From an uncultured Acidimicrobiaceae bacterium (GTDB taxonomy: Bacteria; Actinomycetota; Acidimicrobiia; Acidimicrobiales; MedAcidi-G1), in assembly GCA_913054115.1 (NCBI GenBank), contig CAJXIS010000139.1, positions 1 to 6,206 of the forward strand: a stretch of DNA of 6,206 nt, written 5' to 3'. Below are positions 6,023 through 6,206 of this stretch, one piece after another. The notes beneath the pieces are model-generated. The model was not told the origin of the DNA, did no database searches, and was given only the letters and a program-made list of their open reading frames with translations. The first letter of the stretch is position 1. Each line of letters begins with the position of its first letter. Made by a program: the position numbers and the translations under genes.

Positions 6023-6061
6023 CACGATCGGCCGCCATGGGCTCGGCCGAATGGGGTCGTG
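6023..6061 (+). terminator. Imperfect inverted repeat after the aldehyde dehydrogenase gene (possible terminator)
   Basis: CGGCCG at 6029-6034 and 6044-6049 can form a 6-bp GC stem around a 9-base loop. CACGAT (6023-6028) and GTCGTG (6056-6061) extend it beyond a one-sided bulge of six bases. The repeat sits about 25 bases past the stop codon, where a terminator would be expected, but there is no T-run. CGGCCG is also self-complementary and common in GC-rich DNA, so the call is weak. Confidence 0.3.
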
Positions 6062-6075
6062 CGCCGGTCGTTCCC

Positions 6076-6081
6076 TAGGTT
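6076..6081 (+). promoter_or_regulatory. Candidate -10 box for the gene starting at 6131
   Basis: TAGGTT in the context CCCTAGGTTGGGG fits the TANNNT -10 form common in actinobacteria and would leave a leader of about 40 bases before GTG 6131. No good -35 is seen 16-18 bases upstream (the region reads ATGGGGTCG). This 131-base gap is the largest in the window and separates the overlapping genes from the next one, which agrees with a new transcription unit. Confidence 0.35.
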
Positions 6082-6112
6082 GGGGCCAGGCGCTCAGGGA
6101 GAGCAGAAATCA

Positions 6113-6120
6113 GGGAAAGG
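6113..6120 (+). promoter_or_regulatory. Ribosome binding site for the gene starting at 6131
   Basis: GGGAAAGG ends 10 bases before GTG 6131-6133. It is the only purine-rich run close to a start codon in this region and supports the start of the partial gene at the right edge. Confidence 0.45.
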
Positions 6121-6130
6121 CAGCAAGACC

Positions 6131-6206
6131 GTGCACCACGCCGAACAGGTCGCACAGATCAAGACGATGCTCGCTCGCCTCGACAGCGGTATCACCGTCG
6201 ATGCGG
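6131..6206 (+). CDS. N-terminus of a further gene, possibly a Rieske-type ring-hydroxylating oxygenase subunit (3' end outside window)
   Basis: From GTG 6131 the frame stays open to the right edge and gives 25 residues beginning MHHAEQVAQIKTMLARLDSG and continuing ITVDA. An amphipathic helix of the type 'H-x-EQ-x-x-x-IK-x-x-L-x-x-L-x-x-G-x-T' followed by a short linker is how I remember the N-termini of some uncharacterised aromatic ring-hydroxylating oxygenase alpha subunits, in which the Rieske domain comes a few dozen residues later. That region is outside the window, so the family is a guess. A ribosome binding site and a possible -10 box upstream support a real gene in its own transcription unit. 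Confidence 0.5.
   Translation, partial: MHHAEQVAQIKTMLARLDSGITVDA

Noticed and set aside
1..6206. Search for CRISPR arrays, tRNA/rRNA genes, insertion sequences, integrase sites, toxin-antitoxin or defence genes
   Set aside because: I found no spaced direct repeats, no tRNA-like cloverleaf, no transposase motifs and no terminal inverted repeats. The only repeat array is the coding 10-bp tract in the Rieske gene.

Overview
The window is GC-rich throughout (clearly above 60%). It uses several GTG starts, has almost no non-coding DNA, and carries all its recognisable genes on the + strand. The codon bias, the GTG starts and the combination of protein families fit a high-GC actinobacterium; an Acidimicrobiia-like lineage is my best guess, but no taxonomic marker is present.

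Layout. (1) Bases 2-247 are the 3' end of a gene whose product ends in a PPC-like beta-sandwich, typical of secreted proteins. (2) Bases 298-1257 encode a membrane di-iron hydroxylase of the fatty acid hydroxylase/sterol desaturase family. Its start region looks out of frame by one base across a C6 run. (3) Bases 1260-2434 hold a Rieske oxygenase alpha-subunit gene, two bases after the hydroxylase stop. It resembles the glycine betaine/carnitine oxygenase group and is broken by expansion of a 10-bp tandem repeat at 2127-2165. (4) Bases 2435-2536 are a short intergenic region with a small hairpin and a perfect palindrome. (5) Bases 2537-3730, 3727-4515 and 4512-5999 encode a luciferase-like flavin monooxygenase, an alpha/beta hydrolase and an aldehyde dehydrogenase. 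They are joined by two identical 4-base GTGA stop/start overlaps. (6) Bases 6000-6130 are intergenic, with an inverted repeat and a possible promoter. (7) Base 6131 starts another gene that is cut by the window edge; it may be a second Rieske-type oxygenase subunit.

Read together, the genes look like an oxidative catabolic cluster: two iron oxygenases for hydroxylation or demethylation, a flavin monooxygenase, a hydrolase that could open an ester or lactone, and an NAD(P)-dependent dehydrogenase for the resulting aldehyde. The substrate cannot be read from the sequence. No reductase partner for the Rieske protein, no regulator and no transporter lies in the window.

The strongest observation is the Rieske lesion. 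The 10-bp unit GACCCGGACG is present in three full copies. Removing exactly two copies (20 bp) restores one uninterrupted 384-residue oxygenase with a family-like junction. This could be a recent slippage mutation, a reversible length switch or an assembly artefact.
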